From Bradyrhizobium sp. WD16 (GTDB lineage: Bacteria; Pseudomonadota; Alphaproteobacteria; Rhizobiales; Xanthobacteraceae): DNA of 64,000 bases. This document shows, one piece after another, positions 8,414 to 16,771 of the stretch. A program made the translations under genes and the position numbers. The notes below the pieces were generated by a model that searched no databases, had not been told where the DNA came from, and worked only from the letters and a program-made list of their open reading frames with translations. The stretch spans positions 4,019,501 to 4,083,500 of the forward strand of contig NZ_CP028908.1 in the NCBI RefSeq assembly GCF_024181725.1, in the 5' to 3' direction. The first letter of the stretch is position 1, and each line of letters opens with the position of its first letter.

Positions 8414-9658
8414 TCGCTCGCTTCAAATAATTTGAAAGGATGGAGAATTTGTGATTCGATTCGATCGTCTCGACGCGAGCGCCGGAGAGGATCATGGCTG
8501 CGACGGAAATTTCGGTAAAGAAGTATGTTGTGCGGCTGAGCGGCGAGGAACGCGAACAGCTTGAAACGCTGATACGGAAGGGCAAGAGCGCAGCTCAAAA
8601 ACTGCTGAAGGCGCGAATATTGTTGAAGGCCGATGTCTCGGAAGCCGGCGAAGGTTGGAGTGACAGCCGGATCATTAAGGCGTTCGATACAAGCGTTTCC
8701 ATGGTTTACCGAGTGCGGAAGCAACTGGTGGAAGAAGGCTTCGAGGCGGTATTGAGCCGTAAGCAGCGCGCAACACCGGGGGTTGCGCGGATTTTTGACG
8801 GTGAGAAGGAAGCCAAACTGATTGCCCTGGCTTGTTCCAAACCTCCCAAGGGACGCACACGCTGGACCCTGCGGCTACTGGAGCAAAAAGTCGTAGAACT
8901 CCATATTGTTGATCGTGCCAGCGACTCGACGATCGGGCGGGCACTAAAAAAAACACTCTCCAGCCCCATCGCCGACAGTGCTGGGTCATCCCGCCGAAAG
9001 CCAATAGTGCGTTCGTAGCCGCCATGGAGGACGTGCTGGCCGTCTACACCCGGCCACGCGATCCCGACTACCCGCTGGTTTGCCTGGACGAGAGCTCAAA
9101 GCAACTCCTCGCCGAGACGCGCATGCCGATTCCGATGAAGCGTGGGCGCCCGGCTCGTTGCGATTACGAGTACAAACGCAACGGCACCGCCAATCTCTTC
9201 ATGATGTTTGCTCCGCTCGAAGGCTGGCGCCATGTCAAAGTCACCGATCGCCATACCGCCGTGGATTATGCTCACGTCCTGAAGGACTTGGCCGATGTCC
9301 ACTTCGCCGGCGCCAAGACCATCGTTCTGATCCAGGACAATCTCAACATCCACAGCAAGGCGTCACTCTATGAAGCCTTTCCGGCCCCTGAGGCCAGGCG
9401 GCTGGTCGAGCGCTTTGAATGGCATTACACACCAAAGCACGGCAGTTGGCTTGATCTCGCCGAGTCCGAACTCGGCGTCCTATCGTCCCAATGCCTCGAT
9501 CGACGGATTCCCGACAAACAGACCCTCGCCGAGGAAATCGCCGCCTGGGAGAAAGACCGCAATGCCAACCACACCAAGGCAAACTGGCACTTCACAACTC
9601 CCAATGCTCGCATCAAACTCAAGCACCTTTACCCTTCAATCTGAATGAATCGGGCGAC
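8413..9658 (+). mobile_element. IS630-family insertion sequence (copy 1)
   Basis: A 1246-bp element flanked by TA at 8411-8412 and 9659-9660, the target duplication expected for IS630/Tc1 elements. Its ends match as imperfect inverted repeats: left GTCGCTCGCTTCA, right (complement) GTCGCCCGATTCA, with a second matched block TTGAA about 19 bases in. Without the element the flanks join as GGACACTAGTGTCCC, the junction of two palindromic modules. It contains one transposase read in two frames. Confidence 0.85.
8494..9644 (+). CDS. IS630-family transposase (two frames joined by -1 shift)
   Basis: The DDE transposase of the element. The first frame (8494-9018, ATG 8494) encodes the helix-turn-helix DNA-binding part, e.g. 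WSDSRIIKAFDTSVSMVYRV. At the eight A of 8946-8953 a -1 shift leads into the second frame as KKNTLQPHRRQCWV, and so to the catalytic part ending at 9644. The triad is visible: LVCLDES, VLIQDNLNIH, LAESELGVL. The tract is phased as A AAA AAA after CTA, the classic slippery arrangement, so programmed frameshifting is likely. A simple inactivating indel would look the same. Confidence 0.85.
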
Positions 9659-9660
9659 TA

Positions 9661-9884
9661 GTGTCCCTTTGTGTCCGACGCTCGTATAAATGGCCTACGA
9701 ACGTTGGAAACGTTACACTAGTGTGGCGTCTCGCAATTGCCTACCGCCTTTGCGGCAAGCCTCTCGTAGGCAATTGCGAGACATAAGCCACACTAGCACT
9801 TTGATTTTGCTCGTGTCCTTATGTCTCCGAATTGCCGTGCGAGGGTGAGGCAAACGAAGCGGTAATTCGGAGACAGGACACTAG
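9661..9884. repeat. Palindromic repeat cluster R2 (degenerate D/E, A, B)
   Basis: After the right end of IS630 comes a degenerate D/E-like module (9661-9721), then a well-preserved type A (9718-9796), the TTTGATTTTG linker, and a type B (9810-9884) whose first tetranucleotide is CTCG instead of CTAG. Module boundaries share the same CTAG. The cluster ends 25 bp before the gamma-carbonic anhydrase start codon. Confidence 0.9.
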
Positions 9885-9909
9885 CGCCTCTGCTCAATCA
9901 GGGAACGGC

Positions 9910-10440
9910 ATGGCGCTCTACGAACTCGACGGGGTTTCACCCCGCCTTCCCGCCGATGGCGAGGTCTTCATCGCCGACAGCGCCGAGGTGATCGGCGATG
10001 TCCGGCTCGGCTCCAATACCAGCATCTGGTTCGGCTCGGTGCTGCGTGGCGACAACGAGCCGATCGAGATCGGCGACAATTCCAACGTGCAGGACAACTG
10101 CACCTTCCACACCGATCCCGGTTTTCCGATGACCATCGGCAAGAATTGCACGATCGGACACAACGTCGTGCTGCACGGCTGTACCATCGACGACGGCGCG
10201 CTGATCGGCATGGGCGCCATCGTCATGAATGGCGCGCGGATCGGTAAGGGCAGCGTCGTCGGCGCCGGTGCCGTGATCACCGAAGGCAAGGTGTTTCCTG
10301 ATCACTCGCTCATCGTCGGCGCGCCCGCCAAGGCGATCCGCACGCTCGATCCCGCCCAGGCGGAGATGCTGCTCGGCGGCGCACGCCGCTATGTCGAGAA
10401 TGGCCGCCGCTTCCGCGCCGGCCTGAAGAAGATCGGCTGA
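9910..10440 (+). CDS. Gamma-class carbonic anhydrase-like protein
   Basis: A 176-residue left-handed beta-helix protein ([20 protein letters not shown]). Hexapeptide repeats run through the middle ([38 protein letters not shown]). The three zinc-ligand histidines of the family are visible in FHTDPG and [10 protein letters not shown]. The close relatives YrdA, CaiE and PaaY vary in whether they hydrate CO2, so activity is uncertain. The gene downstream follows after 5 bp, suggesting one transcript. Confidence 0.88.
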   Translation: MALYELDGVSPRLPADGEVFIADSAEVIGDVRLGSNTSIWFGSVLRGDNEPIEIGDNSNVQDNCTFHTDPGFPMTIGKNCTIGHNVVLHGCTIDDGALIGMGAIVMNGARIGKGSVVGAGAVITEGKVFPDHSLIVGAPAKAIRTLDPAQAEMLLGGARRYVENGRRFRAGLKKIG

Positions 10441-10445
10441 GGACC

Positions 10446-10856
10446 ATGACCGCGCCGCGTTCGGTGGCCGAGATCGCGAGCTACCACGCCCATGTCTATT
10501 ACGATCCGGCGACGACGCGGGCGATCGCCGAGTGGCTGCGCGAGCGAATTGCCGAGCGCTTTTCGGTTCGGATCGGCGCCTGGCACGATGTCAAGGTCGG
10601 GCCGCACGATCAGGCGATGTACCAGGTGGCTTTCGCGCCAGAGGTGTTCGCGACGCTGATGCCGTGGCTGGCGTTGAACCATCGCGGGCTCAGCATCCTC
10701 GTCCATCCCAATACGACCAACGCGCGCCGCGATCACCTCGTCGATCCGATCTGGATCGGGCCCGCGCTGCCAGTCCATGGCGACAAGCTGCCCGAGGGCG
10801 ATCACGGCGCCGAGCCGCCGCTTTCGCCGAACACGAGGCCGCACCTGCGGCCATAG
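10446..10856 (+). CDS. DOPA 4,5-dioxygenase family protein
   Basis: A 136-residue protein of the small extradiol dioxygenase family known from fungi and plants as DOPA 4,5-dioxygenase. It shows the histidine-rich signatures YHAHVYYD near the N-terminus, [14 protein letters not shown] and [16 protein letters not shown]. These histidines are the expected metal and substrate ligands. It probably shares a transcript with the carbonic anhydrase gene. The bacterial substrate is not known. Confidence 0.88.
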   Translation: MTAPRSVAEIASYHAHVYYDPATTRAIAEWLRERIAERFSVRIGAWHDVKVGPHDQAMYQVAFAPEVFATLMPWLALNHRGLSILVHPNTTNARRDHLVDPIWIGPALPVHGDKLPEGDHGAEPPLSPNTRPHLRP

Positions 10857-10877
10857 GGTATGCCGCCAACACGCAAA

Positions 10878-10900
10878 ATGCCCGGCACGGGGCCGGGCAT
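10878..10900. terminator. Hairpin after the DOPA dioxygenase gene
   Basis: Nine-base-pair stem ATGCCCGGC/GCCGGGCAT with a 5-nt loop. On the minus strand it is followed by TTTT, on the plus strand by no T run. It may end transcription in either direction weakly. Confidence 0.45.
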
Positions 10901-11141
10901 CATGCGAAGGCTCGATCCTATTTCAGTGCGGCCTGTCCGGCGAGCGACACCGCGTTGTCCAGAGAGCCGGGGCAGCCGGTGCGGACCATAGTCCGTTTCC
11001 CGCCCCGCTCCGGCGCAGGAAGGATCGATAGCCGTATAGTGCGGGCTTATCGCAGCGCATTGCTCGTTGAGCGGGACGAACCACGACACACCACGCGTCA
11101 GCCGGACAGCCGCCGAAATCGCTTCACGTCGGCGAACCCCA

Positions 11142-11175
11142 AAAAGTGCGGCCAGCCTTGGGGAAGGCTGGCCGC
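11142..11175 (-). terminator. Rho-independent terminator of the BTLCP peptidase gene
   Basis: A perfect 12-bp stem (11148-11159 with 11164-11175, loop GGGG) is followed on the minus strand by a TTTTT run. It lies about 70 bp past the stop of the minus-strand gene at 11246. The rest of 10857-11245 holds no gene I can support. Confidence 0.8.
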
Positions 11176-11245
11176 GCGCGTACCGGTCTGGGGACGGGGA
11201 GGGGTGGGGATGCGACCGGTCGCGGAGCTCCTGTGCTGTCTTGCG

Positions 11246-11860
11246 TCAGCGCGCGGTGGCAGTGGCCACTGCGGGACGGTTGTCGCCGAGCGACACCCAG
11301 GTGTTCTGGTCGTTCTGCGCCTGGCGCTTGACGAAGCGATAGCCCGTCTCGGTCCAGGGCAGTATCTCCTCGTTCTGATTGTCGAGGATGAATTCGCCCT
11401 TGTCGGATTTCACGGTCAGCACCGCGTGACCGTCACCCTTCTTGTCGCGCACCACCGTGATCAGCAGCGCCTCGCGCGGCCATCCGGCCTCAACGAGCAT
11501 CTTGCGCTTGAGCAGGACATAGTCCTCGCAATCGCCGTAGCCGTCTGTGGGATAGGACCACTTCTCGATGACGCCCCAATGATCCATGTCGGTCATCGGT
11601 TTCACCGACTCGTTGACCCAGCGATTGACGCGGACGAGATCCTTCCACGCCGTCTGGCTCATGACGATGTCGCGCGGATGCGTCGCTCCGCTGCGGCAGT
11701 CAGCCGGATTGTCGGCACAGAATTCGACCCATCCGATCGGCGCCCGTGTTGTGTCGCCGAGGCTTGCGTATTGTGCTCGCTCCGCTGCGGCCGCCTGGAT
11801 CGTCAGCCCGATCAGAATGGCGCATGCCGTTCCGATCTTCCGTCCTGTCCGTGTTGACAC
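11246..11860 (-). CDS. Transglutaminase-like cysteine peptidase (BTLCP family)
   Basis: A 204-residue exported protein with a signal peptide (GTACAILIGLTIQAAAA). The bacterial transglutaminase-like cysteine proteinase fold is shown by the catalytic Cys in GDCEDYVLLKR, His in GDGHAVLTV and Asp in ILDNQNEEI. In gamma-proteobacteria the relative LapG cleaves the LapA adhesin and is controlled by cyclic-di-GMP; whether this copy does so is not shown, since no adhesin gene is near. It is followed by a clear terminator. Confidence 0.87.
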   Translation of the reverse strand: MSTRTGRKIGTACAILIGLTIQAAAAERAQYASLGDTTRAPIGWVEFCADNPADCRSGATHPRDIVMSQTAWKDLVRVNRWVNESVKPMTDMDHWGVIEKWSYPTDGYGDCEDYVLLKRKMLVEAGWPREALLITVVRDKKGDGHAVLTVKSDKGEFILDNQNEEILPWTETGYRFVKRQAQNDQNTWVSLGDNRPAVATATAR

Positions 11861-12140
11861 TGTAGCCCCCGTCTTCTTGTTGGGGGCATCATTCCCACAG
11901 ACGATTTGCGCCGCCGCTAAATCGCCTCAAGCACTTCGAGTCGAATGCCGGTCAAAACTGGCGCAAATTCAGCGAAAATGATCAGCGTAATTGATTCAAA
12001 TTGGAGCTATTCCGCTTTGATTCAAATTCGAGGAATTTCTTCGCAAGTGGCTGCGGCGTCTTGTTTTTTGGTTCTGTCGATGAACTGCCGCGGCGTCCGC
12101 CCGGCGCGTGAGCCGGCTCCGGGGCAGCCTCGCTAGATAC
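11861..12140. other. Intergenic region, no gene seen
   Basis: Upstream side of the BTLCP gene. The sequence 11935-12070 is richer in A and T than its surroundings and contains a near-repeat of TTGATTCAAATT at about 11990-12030. No convincing gene. It should hold the promoter of the peptidase gene. Confidence 0.35.
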
Positions 12141-12165
12141 AAAAAGGCCCCGCCGTGGCGAGGCC
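12141..12165 (-). terminator. Rho-independent terminator of the PilZ gene
   Basis: On the minus strand GGCCTCGC pairs with GCGGGGCC (one T-G pair) around a CACG loop, followed by TTTTT. It lies 26 bp past the stop of the PilZ gene. Confidence 0.75.
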
Positions 12166-12191
12166 ATTGACGATTGCGAAACCGTCGCGCT

Positions 12192-12806
12192 TTACCGGGC
12201 GGTGACGTTGTTTTCGAGAGTATCCGGTGTCTGCGGAAACGCGAACTCGAGCGCGAAGCCTTCCTCGAGGTGGCGCACCACCTGGGCCTGCACCCGTCCG
12301 ATCGTGATCTTGCTGCCGATTGCCGGCCGGACGGTGGAAGATACGGCCGCACCGGACAGCGACATGTCGATGATCCGGCACAGCATGTCGGTTCCGTTGA
12401 CGAGAACGACATGGGCGGTGGGATTGCGCGGCACGATGCGATCGTGACGGCGGTCTTCAGGCAGGTTGAGGATGTCGCGGTTGGCGAGCCAGGTGAGCTG
12501 CGCCGCCATCTTGTCGCGCTTGCGCGGCGTGGCGTTCACTGTCATGGCGAAGCCGTTGTCGATGATACGGGTGATCTTGCCTTCGACCCGACCGATATGG
12601 TCGAGATAGGCGATCACCCGATCGCCGACATTGCCAATGCCGGGCGCCAGCATGGCAAGGCCCCCCGGGGACATGTTGATCACCTGGCAGGGAAATTCGC
12701 GGCGGTCCGGCAGCATGTAGCGGCCGAGTAGATGGACCTTGACGCGCTGGAAGCGCCGCCGCTCTTCGGTCGCTGGATAGATCTTACGCTGCGCGAACGC
12801 CATCAT
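12192..12806 (-). CDS. Protein with two PilZ domains
   Basis: A protein of about 204 residues that should bind cyclic-di-GMP. Two PilZ-like repeats are visible, each with an arginine motif and a [D/N]xSxxG motif: RRRFQR with NMSPGG in the first, RRHDR with DMSLSG in the second. I place the start at one of two adjacent ATGs (12806 or 12803), behind GGTGGG; an earlier ATG at 12824 is possible. The gene is alone on its transcript. The GGDEF/EAL gene at 19.6 kb supplies the same second messenger, but no direct link is shown. Confidence 0.82.
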   Translation of the reverse strand: MMAFAQRKIYPATEERRRFQRVKVHLLGRYMLPDRREFPCQVINMSPGGLAMLAPGIGNVGDRVIAYLDHIGRVEGKITRIIDNGFAMTVNATPRKRDKMAAQLTWLANRDILNLPEDRRHDRIVPRNPTAHVVLVNGTDMLCRIIDMSLSGAAVSSTVRPAIGSKITIGRVQAQVVRHLEEGFALEFAFPQTPDTLENNVTAR

Positions 12807-12923
12807 CGTGCCCACCGGCCGCATGCCGGGCTTTGTTAACCCTAAGGCGCTCAGGGTTAAGGCAAGGTTACGATGCTGATTCCGTGCGTCTGTCTGTTTC
12901 CGATGACTGGGCGAGTTGCGCCC

Positions 12924-13475
12924 TCAGCGCAACCCCTCGTAGACGACGAAGCCGCGGACAGCGTTCCAGCGCCGGACCGGACGCGGCCCCGCCCCTTGGG
13001 GAGTGATGAAGCGCCAGGACGCGAGGTCGAAATCTGTCATCCGTCCGTTGGCCGGCTCGAGCGGCGCCAGCAGTCCGGTAAGACTGAGCGGCGTATGGAG
13101 ACGAGGGGCGAAGGGCAGCAGCAGGAGTTCTAGCGGTAATAAAGTACCGTCTGCGCCGCGGGCGGAGACCCCAGCCACGGCTGGCTGCAACTCCTCGGCG
13201 ACGATGGAGGCGATCTCGTCAATATCGCTACGGCTACCGGCGGTGAACAGGCTCGTGAAGCGGGTGCCCTTGGCATCCCCGCCGAGGTAGGCGCACAGCC
13301 TCGTGCCGGCGACTCGGAAGGGAAATCCCTCTGCGCGCTCATAACCAAGGACAAAGATATCGCCGAGCAGGTCGCGGACGCCTTCGGGGGCGAAATCGCT
13401 GCGGTCGGGGGCCACGGAACGGCCGCGCCGCTCATTCCAATAGGCATAGAAGGCGCGCGTCGAGGAGTGTTTCAT
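12924..13475 (-). CDS. PAS domain protein (PAS_5 family)
   Basis: A 183-residue protein covering a single PAS-like domain of the type common in Rhizobiales: YAYWNERRGRSVAPDRSDF, then VRDLLGDIFVLG and FPFRVAGTRLCAYLGGDAKG. There is no attached output domain, so it probably senses or binds a small ligand or partner protein. The ATG at 13475 is the natural start. Function unknown. It faces the same way as the PilZ gene, about 120 bp upstream of it. Confidence 0.8.
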   Translation of the reverse strand: MKHSSTRAFYAYWNERRGRSVAPDRSDFAPEGVRDLLGDIFVLGYERAEGFPFRVAGTRLCAYLGGDAKGTRFTSLFTAGSRSDIDEIASIVAEELQPAVAGVSARGADGTLLPLELLLLPFAPRLHTPLSLTGLLAPLEPANGRMTDFDLASWRFITPQGAGPRPVRRWNAVRGFVVYEGLR

Positions 13476-13669
13476 CTCGGGTCCCGCCCCTGGCCTGGAT
13501 GCCCGGGACAGACATGTCCCGAAACGATCCCTCGCGAGGGCTTTGATGGTTGTGCAGGACCAGGCTTGCAGCGTCCATGCCGCGGAATGCGCTGTCCGGT
13601 TCGGGCCGCAGATTTAAGCCGTTAACGTTAAATTAAGCATGATGTTGGCGCCGGCAGGCCGACCGGCTA

Positions 13670-14721
13670 GAGCAGGCTCCGAGCGATGTGAATCGAATCA
13701 GGATTCCCGAATCGGCTGACATCTGATTCATGATTCCTGCCGCAGAATGGAGGCGGCTGGAATGGCGCTTTCCGACGATCTTCGCAAACGAGTGGTGGAG
13801 GCTGTCGTCTCGGGCGGGCTGTCGCGCAATGCGGCGGCGAAGCGTTTCGAAGTCAGCATTGCGAGCGCCGTGCGCTGGGTCAAGCAATTCGAGACGACGG
13901 GAGAAATGTCGCCGAAGTCGACTGGAGGCGATCGCCGCTCCGGCCGCATCGAAGCCCATCACGGCTACCTGATGGGGCTGATCCGGCGCACGCCGGACGT
14001 CACCCTGCTGGAGATCCAGGAACGTCTGATCAGGAATTGTGGCGAGCATTTTTCGAGTTCCGTGCTGTGGCGCTTCTTCGACCGTCATGGCGTCACGTTT
14101 AAAAAAAGACCGCACACGCCTCGGAGCAGCAGCGGCCGGACGTCCTGAAGCAACGCCTCGAATGGTTCGAGCGACAGCTCGATCTCGATCCCGAGAAGCT
14201 CGTCTTCATCGACGAAACGGGCGCCTCGACCAATTTGGCGCGCAAAGGTGGGCGTTGCCGGCGCGGACGGCGGTTGCGCGTCGGCGTGCCGCACGGCCAT
14301 TACAAGACGGTCACGCTCGTCGCCGGCATCCGCCTTCGCGGGCTCGTGGCGGCGAAGACCTATGATCGTCCGATCACCGCCGCCCTGTTCGAGGACTGGG
14401 TGGAACACTGCCTCGTTCCTACCCTCACGAAAGGCGACGTTGTCGTCATGGACAATCTGTCCGCCCACAAGGGGCCGCGGGTCAAGGAGTTGATCGAGGC
14501 CGCGGGCGCCGAGCTGCTCTACCTCCCGCCCTATAGCCCCGACATGAACCCGATCGAGAAGGCGTTTTCCAAGCTGAAAGCGCATTTGCGCAAAATCGCC
14601 GAGCGAACCGTCGCCGCCCTGATGCGCGCCCTCGAAACCTGCGCCGACATCTTCAAGCCCGCCCAATGCGCAAACTACTTCGCCGCATGCGGATATGATC
14701 CACCTTGATCGGAGTCTGCTC
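13670..14721 (+). mobile_element. IS630-family insertion sequence (copy 2)
   Basis: A 1052-bp element flanked by TA at 13668-13669 and 14722-14723. The ends are inverted repeats: left TAGAGCAGGCTCCGA, right (complement) TAGAGCAGACTCCGA, one mismatch in 15. Removing the element gives CTAGAGCCTTTTCC, the head of a common rhizobial intergenic repeat. It is a different IS630 subtype from copy 1. Confidence 0.87.
13762..14708 (+). CDS. IS630-family transposase (two frames joined by -1 shift)
   Basis: The first frame (MALSDDLRKRVVEAVVSGG) carries a helix-turn-helix, LSRNAAAKRFEVSIASAVRW, and runs to 14148. At the seven A of 14101-14107 a -1 shift continues as KKKTAHASEQQRPDVLK into the catalytic frame ending 14708. 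The triad is FIDETGAS, VVMDNLSAH and MNPIEKAFSKLK. Two adjacent ATGs are possible; 13762 gives the usual family start. Both IS630 copies use the same kind of poly-A shift site. Confidence 0.87.
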
Positions 14722-14826
14722 TAGAGCCTTTTCCCGCGAAGTGGATACCGGTTCGCGCGAAGAAAACGCGTCAAAACAAAAACCTGGAGCCTCCGCTCCA
14801 ATTCCATCGGAGCGGAGAAAGCTTCA
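14721..14826. repeat. CTAGAGC-type rhizobial intergenic repeat
   Basis: Starts CTAGAGCCTTTTCC and includes GCGAAGTGGATACCGGTTC and AAGAAAACGCGTCAAAAC, a sequence type I know as very frequent between genes in Bradyrhizobium and relatives. It abuts the right end of IS630 copy 2, which sits in its first TA. A shortened relative is at about 33457-33490. Confidence 0.8.
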
Positions 14827-15059
14827 GATCAAAACCACACGGAAGCGCAGAAGAACTGCGGTCGCAATGCGCAAGGCGTCATACGATCACGGCCGGGGAG
14901 GGGTGGGGCTCTCCACGGGCTGCGAGGAGCGGGAATGGCGGGGTGCCTTTCCCGCTCCTTTTGTTTACGGCACGGTTGGGTCCCGTCGGAGTGGATTCGA
15001 CATTCGCCACCTGCTCGGACGTGGGCTCGTGACACGGGTCCAGAGTAGCCTTGCCCCGA

Positions 15060-15145
15060 AGTCTTTCGCCGGCCAAATCTTGTCCGGCCAAATCTTGTCC
15101 GGCCAAGTCTTGTCCGGCCAAGTCTTGTCCTGCCAAGTCTTGCGC
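15060..15145. repeat. 15-bp tandem repeats upstream of the rhomboid gene
   Basis: Four full copies of a 15-bp unit (AATCTTGTCCGGCCA, 15076-15090, 15091-15105, then two variants beginning AG) with partial units on both sides. All frames stay open through it, giving pentapeptide repeats, but I see no evidence of translation. The rest of 14827-15227 holds nothing I can identify. Confidence 0.85.
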
Positions 15146-15227
15146 CCCCCACGCAAAGCCGCCTATCTGGTGCCCCTTGATCCGGTGCGGCCGATGGCCG
15201 CTTCGCCTAGCCGATTTGAGGCCGTCC

Positions 15228-16022
15228 TTGGATTCAACGCCTGCGGATTTGCCACGGGAGCCGATTCTGACCATCCCGGGGCCCATGACGGCGCTCCTGG
15301 TGTTGCTCGTGGTCATCCATGTCGTGCGAGCGTTGCTCCCGGTCGAATTCGACGAGTGGACCATCTGGGTCTTCGGCTTCGTGCCGGCGCGCTACGATGC
15401 CGCGCTGGTTGAACTGCCCTTTCCCAACCCTCCCGGCGCCGCGATCTGGTCCTTTCTGACCTATTCGCTTCTCCACGCCGACCTGAACCACATCATCTTC
15501 AACGCCTTGTGGCTCCTGCCGTTCGGCAGTGCGGTAGCGCGGCGCTTCGGGGCCGTCCGGTTTTACCTGTTCCTCGCGGTGACTGCGGTCGCCGGCTCGG
15601 TAGCCCATCTCGTCACTCATCAGCACGAGGTGGCGCCGATGATCGGCGCCTCGGCCGCGGTCTCCGGCGCCATGGCGGCGGCGATCCGGTTCGCTTTCGG
15701 TCGCGGTTCCTTTCTGGCATTCGGGCGGCGCAGCGATGCCGAAGCCGCGGCACTGGTCCCCGCCCAGCCGCTGAGCCTGGCACTGCGCAATCCGCGCGTG
15801 CTTGCCTTCCTCGGCATCTGGTTCGGCATCAACATTGTGTTCGGCATCGGATCGATTGCGGTTGGCGCACCGGCACAAAGCATTGCCTGGCAGGCCCATA
15901 TCGGGGGGTTCCTCGCCGGGCTGGTGCTGTTCTCGATGTTCGATCCGGTCCCGCGCCGTGCGGCGGACGCCCGCGAAGCGACGCCCGGACCGGAAGTCGA
16001 CAGCGACAGCGACATCGTCTGA
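15228..16022 (+). CDS. Rhomboid-family intramembrane serine protease
   Basis: A membrane protease of about 264 residues, cleaving transmembrane substrates. Visible features are the HxxxN motif in LLHADLNHIIFNALW, the catalytic serine in MIGASAAVSGAMAA, and the C-terminal catalytic histidine in AHIGGFLAGL. At least six hydrophobic segments are present. I favour a TTG start at 15228 (LDSTPADLPREPIL) with GAGG about 8 bases upstream. A longer frame to 15051 only adds the translated tandem repeats. An ATG at 15285 is the alternative. Confidence 0.85.
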   Translation: MDSTPADLPREPILTIPGPMTALLVLLVVIHVVRALLPVEFDEWTIWVFGFVPARYDAALVELPFPNPPGAAIWSFLTYSLLHADLNHIIFNALWLLPFGSAVARRFGAVRFYLFLAVTAVAGSVAHLVTHQHEVAPMIGASAAVSGAMAAAIRFAFGRGSFLAFGRRSDAEAAALVPAQPLSLALRNPRVLAFLGIWFGINIVFGIGSIAVGAPAQSIAWQAHIGGFLAGLVLFSMFDPVPRRAADAREATPGPEVDSDSDIV

Positions 16023-16193
16023 ACGCAAGCTGATCGACACGGGACCTCGTGCGCATGGCGGGCGCCCGCGCTTGCGAGCTGGCCCAAATTACTCCATCAT
16101 TGGGCGACCAAATCGATATGCGCTGAATTCCGTAGTTGAAAACGAACAAGGCCGCGGCGCCGCAAGCGGCTGTTTTCTCGAATGGAGGCGACG

Positions 16194-16622
16194 ATGACGG
16201 TCAGGGCGATCCTCAATACCAAGGGCCATGAGGTGGTGAGCGTCGAGCCGGACAGCAAGCTGTCGGCCGCGATCAAGCTGCTGAGCGAGCGCCGGATCGG
16301 CGCGGTGCTGGTGTGCAAGGATCGTCAGATCCAGGGGATTTTGTCGGAACGCGACATCGTGCGAGTCCTCGGCGAGCGCGGCGCCGCGGTACTGGATGAA
16401 TCCGTCAGCAAGGTGATGACGCGCAAGGTTGTGACCTGCGGCGAGGCCGATACCGTCTCCGGCATCATGGAGACCATGACGACGGGCAAGTTTCGCCACC
16501 TGCCGGTGGTCGAGGGTGACAAGGTGGTCGGCCTGATTTCGATCGGCGACGTCGTGAAGTGGCGCGTCAGGGAATACGAGCAGGAACAGCAGGCTCTTCA
16601 GGAATACATCAAGACGGCCTGA
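16194..16622 (+). CDS. CBS domain-containing protein
   Basis: A 142-residue protein made of two CBS motifs: the first covers VVSVEPDSKLSAAIKLLSER, the second VSKVMTRKVVTCGEAD through LPVVEGDKVVGLISIGDVVKW. Stand-alone CBS pairs bind adenine nucleotides and often regulate partner enzymes or transporters. The ATG at 16194 has GGAGG five bases upstream; an ATG at 16182 is less well placed. No partner is evident in the neighbourhood. Confidence 0.88.
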   Translation: MTVRAILNTKGHEVVSVEPDSKLSAAIKLLSERRIGAVLVCKDRQIQGILSERDIVRVLGERGAAVLDESVSKVMTRKVVTCGEADTVSGIMETMTTGKFRHLPVVEGDKVVGLISIGDVVKWRVREYEQEQQALQEYIKTA

Positions 16623-16771
16623 GCCCGTTCCCCGGAGGGCAGCTTGCAACCGGCGCCGATCACGAAAACTCGTGGCGCTGCCGTGGCCTCATCCTTCGAG
16701 CCGCGGCGAGACCGCGGAGGCGCGTGCCGGTTGTCCCAGGCAGGCATCAGATCGAAGGGCCAGTCGGGTCC

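Noticed and set aside
8214..8585. A 123-codon minus-strand frame through the R1 repeats
   Set aside because: It translates the repeats themselves (SVLPQNYRPICLT appears wherever type B occurs), so it is not a gene.
14879..15364. Pentapeptide-repeat-like protein on the minus strand
   Set aside because: The apparent repeats are a 15-bp tandem repeat read in any frame; the rest lacks the pattern and overlaps the rhomboid gene.
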